Notes: generated from the letters alone by a model not told the origin. 64,000 nt of DNA from Marinobacter daqiaonensis (GCF_900115285.1 NZ_FOYW01000003.1:330111-394110), one strand, 5' to 3'. Shown: positions 30,768 to 39,777, counted from the first letter of the stretch. Made by a program: numbers and translations.

Positions 30768-31616
30768 TTAACGGACGATCGACAGATTATCGATCAGCCG
30801 CGTTGTCCCCAGGAATGCTGCCGCAAGGATGGTGAGTTCACGGTCTCCGGGTTCGGCAGGTTTCAGGGTGAAGCTGTTGACGATATTGAAGTAATCCGGG
30901 CGGAATCCTTCCGTGGCCAGGTTCTCCCTGGCGGAGGCCTCCAGGCCGGCAAAGTCATCGCTGCCCCCGGCCAGTGCGGCGCCGGTTTCCGTCATTACCC
31001 GGTGGATTGCCGGCGCCTTCCGGCGTTCGTCCGCCGACAGGTACCCGTTGCGGGAGCTCATGGCCAGGCCGTCCGCTTCGCGAATGGTGGGCAGGCCGAT
31101 GACATCCACCGGCATGAACAGGTCCCGGGTCATCTTGCGGATGACCGCCAGCTGCTGGTAGTCCTTCTCGCCGAATACGGCGACGTCTGGCTGAACCATG
31201 TTGAAAAGCATGGTCACCACCGTGGCCACCCCGGTGAAATGACCGGGTCGGCTGGCACCGCAGTGGCCTTCGCTGACTTCCGGCACCACCACCTGGGTCT
31301 GAAGCGCGAGGCCCGCCGAGTAGATCTCCCTCACGGTGGGGGCGAACAGCAAAGCGTTGCCTTCCTGTTCAAGTTTGCGCTGGTCCTCGGCCAGGGTTCG
31401 GGGATAGGCCTCCAGGTCCTCGCCGGCACCGAACTGCATCGGATTGACGAAGATGCTGGTGACCACTACATCGGAGGCTTCCCGGGCCCGTCGAATCAGC
31501 GCCAGGTGCCCTTCGTGGAGATTGCCCATGGTGGGCACCAGGCCCACCCGCTTGCCCTGGTTGCGATAGCTGCGGATAACGGCGCGCAGTTCCTTGATGG
31601 TGTGTACGGTACGCAT
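30768..31616 (-). CDS. panC: Pantothenate synthetase
   Basis: 282 residues. It joins pantoate and beta-alanine with ATP. Class I nucleotidyl-transferase motifs: [15 protein letters not shown] (HxGH-like), [34 protein letters not shown], and the KMSKS-like MSSRNGYLS. Its ATG overlaps the panB stop (TAATG at 31616), so the two are translationally coupled. Confidence 0.97.
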   Translation of the reverse strand: MRTVHTIKELRAVIRSYRNQGKRVGLVPTMGNLHEGHLALIRRAREASDVVVTSIFVNPMQFGAGEDLEAYPRTLAEDQRKLEQEGNALLFAPTVREIYSAGLALQTQVVVPEVSEGHCGASRPGHFTGVATVVTMLFNMVQPDVAVFGEKDYQQLAVIRKMTRDLFMPVDVIGLPTIREADGLAMSSRNGYLSADERRKAPAIHRVMTETGAALAGGSDDFAGLEASARENLATEGFRPDYFNIVNSFTLKPAEPGDRELTILAAAFLGTTRLIDNLSIVR

Positions 31617-32407
31617 TATTTGAACGTGTGCTCCTCAGACGGGAAAGTGCGTTCCCTGACGGCCTTGACGTAAGCCTTGATCGCGCCGGGAATGCTTCCC
31701 CCTTCTTCCAGGAAATTTTTCACAAACTTGGCTTTGCGGCCTTCGGGAATGCCCAGCATGTCGTGCAGCACCAGCACCTGGCCGTCGGTGTCCCTGCCGG
31801 CACCAATGCCGATCACCGGCGCCTGCACCGCCTGGGTGATGCGGGCCGCGAGGGGGGCCGGAACACACTCCAGCAGGATCACATCGGCGCCGGCCGCCAC
31901 CAGCTCGCTGGCGTGCTCGATCATCAGTTCAGCCTGTTTCTCTTCCCGGCCCTGCACCTTGTAGCCGCCAAACTTGTTGACGAACTGCGGGGTGAGCCCC
32001 AGGTGGGCGCAGACCGGAACACCCCGTTCGCTCAGGGCGGTGATGGTGTCCTTCATCCAGTCGGTGCCCTCGAGCTTGACCATATGAGCGCCCGCCCGCA
32101 TCAGCCGGGCCGCATTCTCCAGGGCGTCGGGGATGGTGCCATAACTCATGAACGGCATGTCCGCCATGATCAGGGCTCCCCGGTTACCGGCGGCCACGGA
32201 GCGGGTGTGGTAGCAGATGTCGTCCATGGTGACCGGCAGTGTGCTGTCCTTGCCCTGCAGGACCATGCCCAGAGAGTCGCCAATCAGGATGGCGTCGACC
32301 CCGGCTTCGCTGACAACCTGGGCGAAGGCCGCATCGTAGGCGGTGAGAACGGCAAAGGCCTCACCTTTTTCCTTGTAATCGCGCAGGGTGTTGATGGTAA
32401 CCGCCAT
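31616..32407 (-). CDS. panB: 3-methyl-2-oxobutanoate hydroxymethyltransferase
   Basis: 263 residues. It makes ketopantoate from alpha-ketoisovalerate and methylene-THF, the first committed step of pantothenate synthesis. Seen: [29 protein letters not shown] with the metal Asp, HLGLTPQ, LLECVP with the catalytic Glu, and [16 protein letters not shown]. Precedes panC with overlapping stop and start. Confidence 0.97.
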   Translation of the reverse strand: MAVTINTLRDYKEKGEAFAVLTAYDAAFAQVVSEAGVDAILIGDSLGMVLQGKDSTLPVTMDDICYHTRSVAAGNRGALIMADMPFMSYGTIPDALENAARLMRAGAHMVKLEGTDWMKDTITALSERGVPVCAHLGLTPQFVNKFGGYKVQGREEKQAELMIEHASELVAAGADVILLECVPAPLAARITQAVQAPVIGIGAGRDTDGQVLVLHDMLGIPEGRKAKFVKNFLEEGGSIPGAIKAYVKAVRERTFPSEEHTFK

Positions 32408-32507
32408 AACCGTTATGCCTATGCTGTGAATGAATTACCCGGGGCCCGGACCAGCCAGGGGCCGGCCGGACCACCAGAATGCGGGAGACCGGTACGGATT
32501 TCCAAGG

Positions 32508-33038
32508 TTAATGCTGGTGGGGTGGTGTGGCAAGGCCGGAAGACGCCTTCGGTTCCAGGCGTATCAGGTCATTGTCCGCGCAGTGGGCGAGCAGCTCCGC
32601 CGCTCGCTGTCCGCCCGGGAGAGCCAGCTGGGGATCGATGTCCAACATTGGCCGGAGCACGAAGTCCCGTTCCGCAAGGCGCGGGTGGGGCACGGTCAGC
32701 CGATCGGTGCCGATGGTTTCGCCGCCATATAGCAGCAGGTCCAGGTCCAGGGTTCGTGGTCCCCAGTGCCTGAGTCGTACCCGCCCGTGGGCCTGTTCAA
32801 GAGCCTGTAGCTGGTCCAGCAGTGTTTCAGCGGGTAACCGGGTATGAAGGAGAACCACCCCATTAACGAAATCCGGTTGGTCCCGGGGGCCCATGGGCCG
32901 ACTGCGGTAGAACGGAGACTGTCCGGCGAGGACCGTGTCCGGCAGGGTGGCCAGGCCGGACACCGCCCGGGCAAGTTGCGCCAGCGGATCCTCGAGGTTG
33001 CTGCCAAGCCCTATCCAGGCCTCAACCGGCGGGGTCAT
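32508..33038 (-). CDS. folK: 2-amino-4-hydroxy-6-hydroxymethyldihydropteridine pyrophosphokinase
   Basis: 176 residues, canonical HPPK: WIGLGSNLEDPLAQL, FYRSRPMGPRDQPDFVN, and HWGPRTLDLDLLLYGG with the catalytic Arg and both metal Asp. It starts inside the last codons of pcnB (ATGA overlap at 33035-33038), the conserved pcnB-folK pair. With the paralog next to folB (28576) the genome carries two HPPK genes; this one has all catalytic residues and is the likely housekeeping enzyme. Confidence 0.96.
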   Translation of the reverse strand: MTPPVEAWIGLGSNLEDPLAQLARAVSGLATLPDTVLAGQSPFYRSRPMGPRDQPDFVNGVVLLHTRLPAETLLDQLQALEQAHGRVRLRHWGPRTLDLDLLLYGGETIGTDRLTVPHPRLAERDFVLRPMLDIDPQLALPGGQRAAELLAHCADNDLIRLEPKASSGLATPPHQH

Positions 33039-34408
33039 CCGTTGTCGCCCCCGCCTGTGTCCTGGCTCGCGGGTTTGCGACGCCTCCGGCGCTTGCGCGG
33101 ACCCTGTTGGCCAAGCTGGCTCAGCATTTTCTCGCGCTCCCGGTCATCGGCGCTCTGGAAGTCGGTCCACCATTGACCCAGGCCGGGCTCGATCTCCCCG
33201 GCGGCCTCCCGCACCAACAGGAAGTCGTAGGCGGCGCGGAAACGGGGGTGTTCCATAATGGCGTAGGCGCGCTTGCCCTGGCGTCTTGGCAGACGCATCT
33301 GCAACTCCCAGATCTCCTTCATGGGGCCGGAGAAGCGCTTGGGGATCGAGGTGGCCTGTACCTGCTTGCCAATCACCTTGCCGATCGACTGGTGCAGCGC
33401 CAGCTGAACCGCTTCACCGTTATCCTGTCGCCGCTGCCATTCCGCCTGAAGGGCAGGCCAGAGCAGGGCCGCATACATGAAATAGGGGGTGACGGACTTG
33501 CCTTGGCGAATGCGGTCATCGGTATTCTGGAGAGCCCGGATGATCAGTGCATCTGAGAGCCCGTCATCAAGAGCCTTGACGGTTGCCGGGAACAGCGGTG
33601 CGATCAGGTCATACTGCTTGAGCAGATACCATGTGGACTCGCCGTGGCCGGCGGAAAACAGCTTGAGGACTTCCTCGAACAGGCGAGCCGCCGGGATATG
33701 GCTGAGGAGCGGCGCGAGTTCACGGATGGGAGCCTCGGTGGTGGGTTCAATGGTGAAACCGAGCTTGGCGGCGAACCGCACCGCCCGGATCATCCTCACC
33801 GGATCCTCCCGATAGCGGGTCTCGGGATCACCGATCAGCCGAAGCTGTCGCTGCCTCAGGTCTTCGACCCCCCGGGCATAATCGATCACGGTGAAGTCGC
33901 GTATGCAGTAGTACAGGGCATTGACCGTAAAGTCCCGCCGGAGGGCATCCTCTTCCATATTGCCGTAGACGTTGTCCCTCAGCAGCAGGCCGTGCTCGCT
34001 GGTGCGACGGTCATCGTCTTCTTCCGGGTCCTCACCGTTGGCGTTGCCCCTGAAGGTGGTGACCTCAATGACTTCCCGCCCGAACAGCACATGGACAATA
34101 CGGAAGCGCCTGCCGATGAGCCTGGAATTGCGGAACAGCTCGTGAACCTCCTCCGGCGTGGCATTGGTGGCGATGTCGAAGTCCTTGGGCTGTTCTCCCA
34201 GCAGGATATCGCGCACGCCACCCCCCACCAGATAGGCCTCGTAACCGGCGTTATTGAGCCGGTTGAGCACTTTCTTGGCAGGCTCACTGATGGCAGAGCG
34301 CGAGACGTTGTGCTGATCCCTCGGGATCTCCTGGCGCTGGTACACCGGTAGCTTCGGTGTCTTGCCGGGAAACAGGGCACGTACTCTTTTCTGTATGTTT
34401 TTCAGCAT
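33035..34408 (-). CDS. pcnB: Poly(A) polymerase I
   Basis: 457 residues from ATG 34408 (MLKNIQKRVRALFPGK, matching pseudomonad PcnB); the frame is open 31 codons upstream. It adds poly(A) tails that promote RNA decay. The nucleotidyltransferase core has YLVGGGVRDILLGEQPKDFDIATNATP with the DxD pair, then FRIVHVLFG, RDFTVNALYY, and EDPVRMIRAVRFAAKLGF. The basic C-terminus (KRRRRRKPA) is usual. Just upstream on the same strand lies the CrcZ-like sRNA, as in Pseudomonas. Confidence 0.96.
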   Translation of the reverse strand: MLKNIQKRVRALFPGKTPKLPVYQRQEIPRDQHNVSRSAISEPAKKVLNRLNNAGYEAYLVGGGVRDILLGEQPKDFDIATNATPEEVHELFRNSRLIGRRFRIVHVLFGREVIEVTTFRGNANGEDPEEDDDRRTSEHGLLLRDNVYGNMEEDALRRDFTVNALYYCIRDFTVIDYARGVEDLRQRQLRLIGDPETRYREDPVRMIRAVRFAAKLGFTIEPTTEAPIRELAPLLSHIPAARLFEEVLKLFSAGHGESTWYLLKQYDLIAPLFPATVKALDDGLSDALIIRALQNTDDRIRQGKSVTPYFMYAALLWPALQAEWQRRQDNGEAVQLALHQSIGKVIGKQVQATSIPKRFSGPMKEIWELQMRLPRRQGKRAYAIMEHPRFRAAYDFLLVREAAGEIEPGLGQWWTDFQSADDREREKMLSQLGQQGPRKRRRRRKPASQDTGGGDNG

Positions 34409-34589
34409 TGAAATCCATGAACTGCGTATGGGCAGCCCGGTTCCCGGGGCTGGCCGGCGTTTGAAAAGGCTGGAATGGCAGCCACAATCGGGTGGAACCA
34501 TTCGTGCAGGAGGGAGAGTTTAACGGTTTGCGCAGGATTTGCCCATGTTGCCGCGGGAATCCCGCTGCAATGGCTTATGGAGGCCCTTA

Positions 34590-34972
34590 AAATCAAAAGG
34601 CGGGAACGCTTTCGCGAACCCGCCCCGGAAGAGTAGACGATCTGCATTGTTGTTGTTTTTTGCGGTTATTTTTATTTGGCAGGCAGTGCCTGCGATTGCC
34701 TCAACCAGAGGCATAATCCTGCAAACGGAACGCTTTGAATACAGAGAGCGGTAGTGACCAGGTGATCATCTTGAGCAGAGGTAGCGACGTCTGGAAGACG
34801 TTTCTTATCTACAACTACGATTCTCACAAGCCAAGGCACCACTAAAAAGCTCAGCACCCAAAACACTCAGTTCGCTCACGCCCTATTCTTGTCTTTGTTA
34901 CCGGGCGCTTGTTCTGCAGCTTTTTGTTCTTGTTGTGTCGCTGCTATGGCACGTTGTTTTTGTTGTTGTGCA
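34590..34972 (-). ncRNA. crcZ: CrcZ-like sRNA with A-rich Hfq/Crc motifs
   Basis: Predicted transcript of about 380 nt from a sigma-54 promoter (start near 34972) to a strong terminator (34594-34624), between cbrB and pcnB. This is the position and size of Pseudomonas CrcZ. On the minus strand it carries five A-rich motifs of the AAnAAnAA type: 34953-34967 (AACAACAAAAACAAC), 34921-34937, 34885-34902, 34664-34680 and 34646-34662. The first sits in the loop of a GCAC/GUGC hairpin at the very 5' end. CrcZ sequesters Hfq/Crc and so relieves catabolite repression. The region has no ORF with support on either strand, and its base composition is lower in GC than its neighbours. The sequence similarity to Pseudomonas CrcZ itself was not checked. 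Confidence 0.8.
34594..34624 (-). terminator. Intrinsic terminator of the CrcZ-like sRNA
   Basis: On the minus strand GGCGGG-TT-CGC-GAAA-GCG-TT-CCCGCC forms a stem with a 2-nt internal T-T mismatch and a GAAA tetraloop, followed by TTTTGATTTT. It separates the sRNA from pcnB. Confidence 0.85.
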
Positions 34973-34983
34973 CGTAGAGTATT

Positions 34984-34998
34984 GCAGGGCGCGTGCCA
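34984..34998 (-). promoter_or_regulatory. Sigma-54 (RpoN) promoter of the CrcZ-like sRNA
   Basis: On the minus strand: TGGCAC at 34998-34993 and CTGCA around 34987-34983, with exactly 10 nt between the -24 GG and the -12 GC. This is the canonical RpoN spacing. The start site is predicted 12 nt after the -12 element, at 34972. An RpoN promoter fits control by CbrB, a sigma-54 activator encoded just upstream. Confidence 0.88.
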
Positions 34999-35055
34999 GT
35001 TTTTCAAAATGCTTTATTAACAGTGTGTTGCGATTTCCTAATGGATTTTGGGAAT

Positions 35056-35083
35056 AAAAAATCCCGGGTTAGTGTTACCCAGG
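35056..35083 (-). terminator. Intrinsic terminator of cbrB
   Basis: On the minus strand CCTGGGT-AACACTA-ACCCGGG forms a 7-bp stem (one G-U pair) followed by ATTTTTT. It lies between cbrB and the sRNA promoter, so the sRNA should depend on its own promoter. Confidence 0.7.
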
Positions 35084-35167
35084 TCTCGGTTTTCCACTAT
35101 GCCGTGTTTCGTGCGGTAACACCGGGTAACAGGGGTCGTGTTACCGGACCGGTAACATTGGGGTAAC
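35074..35167. promoter_or_regulatory. Candidate CbrB upstream activating sites (GTTACC/GGTAAC array)
   Basis: Six copies of GTTACC or its complement GGTAAC occur at 35074-35079, 35115-35120, 35125-35130, 35140-35145, 35151-35156 and 35162-35167. Copies four and five form a near-perfect palindrome (GTTACCGGaCCGGTAAC, 35140-35156). They lie about 100-195 bp upstream of the predicted sigma-54 start, the normal range for enhancer sites. GTTAC-type half-sites have been reported for CbrB in Pseudomonas crcZ/crcY promoters, to my recollection. Confidence 0.7.
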
Positions 35168-35239
35168 ACCCGGTGCATAACGCTCCGGGCAAGGGCTGAT
35201 TTCGTGTAAGGGGAGTGAGAAGGCCAGGCCGACAGGGCG

Positions 35240-36640
35240 TCAGCCTTTCTTGCGGGGGATACCAAGGCGCTGGCGCCGTTCCCAAAGGGATTTCCGGCTG
35301 ATTCCCAGTTTCTGGGCCAGTTCGGTCTCGCTCATACGATCCTGGTTTTCCAGGACAAAATGCTGGAAATAGTCCTCCAGGGAGAGATCGCTCGACGTGT
35401 CGGTTTCCCGCGAAGGTGGCGGTGTCTGTTCATTGTTACCTTCGACCAGGCTGCTGGGAATCGAGTAGTCATCGCCGCCCTCCATTTCCAGGTCCAGTTG
35501 CGAGGGCGTGATAACGTCGCCGTCCGCAAGAATTGTGGCCCGCTCGATGGCATTCTCCAGCTCCCGTACATTGCCGGGCCAGCGATGCTTCTCCAGCGCC
35601 CTCATGGCCTCGGGTGAGAGGCTCAGGCCGGGCTTGCCCATGCGTTCCGCCTGGCGTTCCAGGAACCGTCTGGCCAGGCCCAGGACATCGCCGGTCCGCT
35701 CCCGCAGAGGCGGGATACGGATCTGCATCACGTTGAGCCGGTAGTAAAGGTCCTCGCGGAATTCTCCGGTGCGGGTCATGGCCTTGAGATTACGGTGGGT
35801 GGCCGCGATCATGCGAACATTCACCTGGCGGCTCTGGGTCGCCCCCACTTTGCGGATCTCCCCTTCCTGAAGCACCCTCAGCAGGCGGGCCTGGGCTTCC
35901 GGAGGCAGTTCGCCGATCTCGTCCAGGAACAGGCTGCCCCCGTCCGCCGCCTCGATCAGGCCGGTGCGTCCCGATACGGCTCCGGTGAAGGAGCCTTTCT
36001 CATGACCGAACAGTTCCGATTCAATCAGGCTCTCGGGAATGGCAGCGCAGTTGACTGAAATCAACGGGCGAGCCGCTCGCGGAGAGAGCATATGCAGCGC
36101 CCGGGCGGCCAGTTCCTTGCCGGTGCCGGACTCCCCCTGGATCAGTACGGTGGTTTCCGTGGGCGCCACCTTGCGAATGAGGGTGAACACCCGCTGCATG
36201 GCATCGCACTGGCCGTACATGATCTGGGAGGGATCGCCTTCGGCCTCATGGTCGGCATTGGCACCCGTCTCCACCGGTGGAACCCGCTCCGAGGCGGTGG
36301 CGAGGATGCTCTCAACCGCCTCAAGCATCTCGTCGTGGTCGAAGGGTTTGGCGATGTATTCCACCGCACCCTTCTTCATGGAATCGACGGCGGACCGCAG
36401 GCTGGCGTAACTGGTCATGATCAGCACCGGTACGCCGGGGGCATGGTTGATCAGGCTGGTGCCGGCCTCACCGGGCAGGCGAAGGTCGGAAATGATCAGG
36501 TCGAAGGAGGGCAGGTCCTCGTCACCTGTTGCCCGCTCGACGGAATCCGCCACGGCGACTTCGTAGCCGTTGTGTTGCAGCAGCTTGCGCAGGGCCGAAC
36601 GGATAATCTCTTCGTCTTCAACAATGAGAATGCGGTGCAT
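35240..36640 (-). CDS. cbrB: Sigma-54-dependent response regulator CbrB
   Basis: 466 residues from ATG 36640 (MHRILIVEDEE). The receiver domain (1-120) has the acidic pair in VEDEE, the phospho-acceptor Asp in DLIISDLRLPG, and a late Lys in YIAKPFDH. The AAA+ domain (about 150-375) has the Walker A GESGTGKEL, the sigma-54 contact loop written GSFTGA instead of GAFTGA, and the Walker B LFLDEIGELP. The C-terminal Fis-type helix-turn-helix contains ETELAQKLGISRKSLWERRQRL. With CbrA it controls carbon/nitrogen balance through the sRNA encoded downstream. The assignment rests on the fusion-type kinase partner and pcnB neighbourhood. Confidence 0.93.
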   Translation of the reverse strand: MHRILIVEDEEIIRSALRKLLQHNGYEVAVADSVERATGDEDLPSFDLIISDLRLPGEAGTSLINHAPGVPVLIMTSYASLRSAVDSMKKGAVEYIAKPFDHDEMLEAVESILATASERVPPVETGANADHEAEGDPSQIMYGQCDAMQRVFTLIRKVAPTETTVLIQGESGTGKELAARALHMLSPRAARPLISVNCAAIPESLIESELFGHEKGSFTGAVSGRTGLIEAADGGSLFLDEIGELPPEAQARLLRVLQEGEIRKVGATQSRQVNVRMIAATHRNLKAMTRTGEFREDLYYRLNVMQIRIPPLRERTGDVLGLARRFLERQAERMGKPGLSLSPEAMRALEKHRWPGNVRELENAIERATILADGDVITPSQLDLEMEGGDDYSIPSSLVEGNNEQTPPPSRETDTSSDLSLEDYFQHFVLENQDRMSETELAQKLGISRKSLWERRQRLGIPRKKG

Positions 36641-36647
36641 AGTGTCT

Positions 36648-39611
36648 TTATGACCCTTGATTGTCGCTGTCGGTTGCGGCATTCCCTTCCTCTTCGTAGG
36701 CAGGAAGCTTCAGCCGTACCAGGGTTCCCCGCCCGGATTCGCTGCTGGCGGGGCTCTCCACGTTAATCGTGCCGTAATGTTCCTCGACGATGCTGTAAAC
36801 CAGGGAAAGGCCAAGACCGGTACCCTGGTTGGCGCCCTTGGTGGTATAGAAAGGCTCGAAGATGTGATCGAGCTGATCCGGAGGAATCCCGGTCCCCTGG
36901 TCGACGACCTCGATGATAGCGGAGTATTCGTCGCGGTTTCCACTGACCCGGATGGCGCCGCCGGCGGGAGACGCGTCCCGGGCGTTGGCCAGTAGATTGA
37001 CGAATACCTGGACCAGGCGCTGCTCGTCTCCCAGCACGAACAGATCCTCGGGGCATTCGTTGCTGTAGTCAATGCCCCGGCCCTTGTCACTCAGGGACAG
37101 CAGGTTGATGGATTCGTCCACACAGCGTCTTATGCGCACGGGCTCGTAGCGATTGGCCTGGGCATGGTTGCCGGTGCGCGCAAAGTTCATCAGTGACTGT
37201 AGGATATTGGAGATGCGCCGGGTCTGCTGCTGGATCTGGTCGGCCGTCTCCAGGATGTCAGGGTCGTCGGTTTCCAGCTTCAGGTTCTGGGCCAGGGAGG
37301 AGATTCCTGTGACCGGATTGCCTACCTCGTGGGCCACGCCGGCAGCCAGGCGGCCAACGGACGCCAGCCGCTCGCTGTGCATCAGCTCGTCCTCCAGCAG
37401 CCGGGTCTCGGTCTGGTCTTCCACCAGGATGATGCTGCCACCCTCGTGATGGTCCGGACCCGCCAGGGCAGCCTTGTGCAGGTTCAGCCAATGGGGCCGT
37501 CCCCTGAGATCGAGGCGGTGTTTGTAGCGCCGGAGGTCGGGGCCATGGACGAACTCATCCAGCAGGTTACGCCAGTGGGAGGGCAGGGCCAGCAGTCTCG
37601 CTCCCACCACCTCGTCTGCGGAAATGCCGGTGAGTTCCGCCATGGCCTGGTTCCACATCAGGATCTCGCCGTCGTCACCGACGGAGCAGGCGGGAATGGG
37701 AAGGTTCTGAAGGGTCTGTCGGTAGTGACGCCGCAGATTGTCCAGTTCGCCCGCCAGGCCGGTCAGGCGGTTCTCGTACTCGCCCAGGGCCCGCTCCACG
37801 TACTGGATGTCCTGGGCGGTGCGGCTGCCCACCATGGGCTTGAATCCGAGATGACGCTTCACCAGGTCCTGGGCGACAGACGGCCCCATCAGGCCCGACA
37901 GGTTACCTTCAATCTGATCACGCAATCTGCGCAACTGGTAGGGACGGTACTCCACCGGGGGAAGGTCAAGCTGTTCGAGGGCCCGTGTCACTTCCCGTTT
38001 GGCAACCGTGTAACCGAGGGGGTCCGCCAGCTGGCGGACAAAATCGGAAGAGGAGGCGGCAATCAGCTCCCTGCGCTGGGGCCGTGAGAGGGCGCCCAGG
38101 GAGCAGGCCTGGGCGGCACTGCTTTCCTCAGCACTGGTCTTGCTGATAATGGACACCAGGGTAAAGGCGACAATGTTCACGCCCAGGCTGATAAACGTGA
38201 AAATGTGCCAGTTGTCGTATTCCGGCGCGATGGGGAGATCCATCCAGCCCAGCAGATCACCGGTTTGAGACAGTGGCAGCACCAGAGTGACCGCCCAGAG
38301 GGTCAGGCCGGCCAGAAGGCCGCTGATAAGGCCCTTGCGATTGCCTTCCGGCCAGTAGATGACCCCGAGGGCACCGGGCAGCAACTGCAGCATGCCCGAC
38401 AGTGCCAGTATCCCAAGGGTGGAAAGATCGAGGTCCCGGCCCATCAGCTCGTGGAACAGCAGGGCCGCGAAGATGATCACCGCGATCAGGAGTCGCTTGA
38501 CCCAGCGCAGCCACCGGTAAATGTCTCCCTGATCCCGCGGCGTCCGCAGGGGAAGCACCACGTGGTTCAGCACCATTCCGGCCAGCGCCAGGGTGCTGAC
38601 GATCATCAGGCCACTGGCTGCGGACAGTCCCGCCACGTACATCAGCATGGTCAGCCAGGGGTTGCCCAGGGTCTGGGCGGTGGTGAGTGCGTAAAAGGCC
38701 GGACCGTCCGCCACAGGCAGCGCCATGCCTCCCCACAGGATCAGCGGCACCGGCAGACCCAGCAACAGAAGATAAAGGGGAAGGCCCCAGCTCGCCCGGG
38801 ACAGCGCCCGGGGGCTGGGGTTTTCGCTGAAAATCATGTGGTACATGTGGGGGAGTACCAGGGCGCCGGCAAAAGACATCAGCATCAGGGCCCGCCAGCT
38901 GCCGTCCTCGATGCTCAGAGACAGTGCGCTGACGCCCGATGCAGGCATCGCCAGCCACTCGTTGAGTCCGGCGGGGCCGTCGAAGACCGTGAACAGGATG
39001 GTTGTCCCCAGCAGCAGCATGGCGCCGAGCTTGACCAGCGAATCGAAGGCGATGGCCACCACCAGCCCCTGGTGGCTGCCGGAGGTCTGGTCCCGCCGTG
39101 TGCCGAAGAGCATGGCGAACAACACCACAAGGACACTGAACAGAGTGCTGATCAGTTGAGGTGAGGCATTGGGGGTGAGCAGGCTGGCGCTGTCGGAGAC
39201 CGCCTTGATCTGCATGCTCAGCAGTGCCATGAGGGCGATGCCCGTGCAGGCCGTGACGAGGGTGCCGGCCCACTGGCTGCGGTAGCGAAAGGCAAACAGG
39301 TCCGCCAGGGAGGTAAGCTGGTAGGCCCGGCCAATGCGCATCACCGGGTTCAGCAGTACCGGTGCCAGCAGAAAAGCACCGCTGATGCCCAGATAATAGG
39401 CCAGGAAGCCGTATCCGTATTCCGCGGCCACGCCCACCGCACCGTAAACAGCCCAGGTTCCGGCGTATACGCCCAGGCTGAGAGTGTAAACCAGGGGGTG
39501 ACGTGCCCAGCGCCCGGGCAGGCGGCCGCGCTCGGTGGCATGGGCGATGCCGAACAGCGTGAGCAGATAGCCCAGACTGACAACCAGAAGAACCGGCAGG
39601 CTAAAACTCAT
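36648..39611 (-). CDS. cbrA: Sensor kinase CbrA with sodium/solute symporter domain
   Basis: 987 residues from ATG 39611. The N-terminal 560 or so residues form a sodium:solute symporter (SSSF) membrane domain of about 13 helices. Linker/STAC-like and PAS regions follow (about 560-720; the PAS includes PACSVGDDGEILMWNQAM). Then come the histidine kinase domains: H-box GVAHEVGNPVTGISSLA (about 770) and ATPase with VNLLANARDAS, DQGTGIPPDQLDHIFEPF and GTGLGLSLV. This transporter-kinase fusion is the hallmark of CbrA, which in Pseudomonas is linked to histidine transport and carbon sensing. Its start overlaps a 58-codon ORF by 11 bp and its stop lies 7 bp before cbrB. Confidence 0.94.
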   Translation of the reverse strand: MSFSLPVLLVVSLGYLLTLFGIAHATERGRLPGRWARHPLVYTLSLGVYAGTWAVYGAVGVAAEYGYGFLAYYLGISGAFLLAPVLLNPVMRIGRAYQLTSLADLFAFRYRSQWAGTLVTACTGIALMALLSMQIKAVSDSASLLTPNASPQLISTLFSVLVVLFAMLFGTRRDQTSGSHQGLVVAIAFDSLVKLGAMLLLGTTILFTVFDGPAGLNEWLAMPASGVSALSLSIEDGSWRALMLMSFAGALVLPHMYHMIFSENPSPRALSRASWGLPLYLLLLGLPVPLILWGGMALPVADGPAFYALTTAQTLGNPWLTMLMYVAGLSAASGLMIVSTLALAGMVLNHVVLPLRTPRDQGDIYRWLRWVKRLLIAVIIFAALLFHELMGRDLDLSTLGILALSGMLQLLPGALGVIYWPEGNRKGLISGLLAGLTLWAVTLVLPLSQTGDLLGWMDLPIAPEYDNWHIFTFISLGVNIVAFTLVSIISKTSAEESSAAQACSLGALSRPQRRELIAASSSDFVRQLADPLGYTVAKREVTRALEQLDLPPVEYRPYQLRRLRDQIEGNLSGLMGPSVAQDLVKRHLGFKPMVGSRTAQDIQYVERALGEYENRLTGLAGELDNLRRHYRQTLQNLPIPACSVGDDGEILMWNQAMAELTGISADEVVGARLLALPSHWRNLLDEFVHGPDLRRYKHRLDLRGRPHWLNLHKAALAGPDHHEGGSIILVEDQTETRLLEDELMHSERLASVGRLAAGVAHEVGNPVTGISSLAQNLKLETDDPDILETADQIQQQTRRISNILQSLMNFARTGNHAQANRYEPVRIRRCVDESINLLSLSDKGRGIDYSNECPEDLFVLGDEQRLVQVFVNLLANARDASPAGGAIRVSGNRDEYSAIIEVVDQGTGIPPDQLDHIFEPFYTTKGANQGTGLGLSLVYSIVEEHYGTINVESPASSESGRGTLVRLKLPAYEEEGNAATDSDNQGS

Positions 39612-39777
39612 TGGGGTCCCGTCGCCATTCCAGCCAGACACCGACGGCGATCAGGCTGATCCAGAACAGATAGGGGGAATACCAGACATTGCCCGGTGAT
39701 ACCCACCAGTCCAGAATGTTGGGTGAAAAGATATAGACGGCCAGAACCAGCAGAAATACCAGGCGATAGATATACAT
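39601..39777 (-). CDS. cbrX: CbrX-like small membrane protein overlapping cbrA
   Basis: 58 residues from ATG 39777 to TAG 39601. It has two hydrophobic helices: MYIYRLVFLLVLAVYIF at the N-terminus and YLFWISLIAVGVWLEW near the end, closing RRDPNEF. The stop lies inside cbrA (ATGAGTTTTAG), an 11-bp overlap that suggests translational coupling. A small ORF in this position, called cbrX, is known in Pseudomonas and Azotobacter and couples translation of cbrA. I compared position and topology, not sequence. Confidence 0.75.
   Translation of the reverse strand: MYIYRLVFLLVLAVYIFSPNILDWWVSPGNVWYSPYLFWISLIAVGVWLEWRRDPNEF

Noticed and set aside
34539..34754. 71-codon plus-strand ORF with a hydrophobic segment in the cbrB-pcnB gap
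   Set aside because: It overlaps the sRNA terminator and A-rich motifs, has no ribosome-binding site and a clear non-coding explanation exists.
35074..35167. Short repeats considered as a CRISPR or REP array
   Set aside because: Units are 6 bp, in mixed orientation and irregular spacing; operator sites of a sigma-54 activator explain them better.
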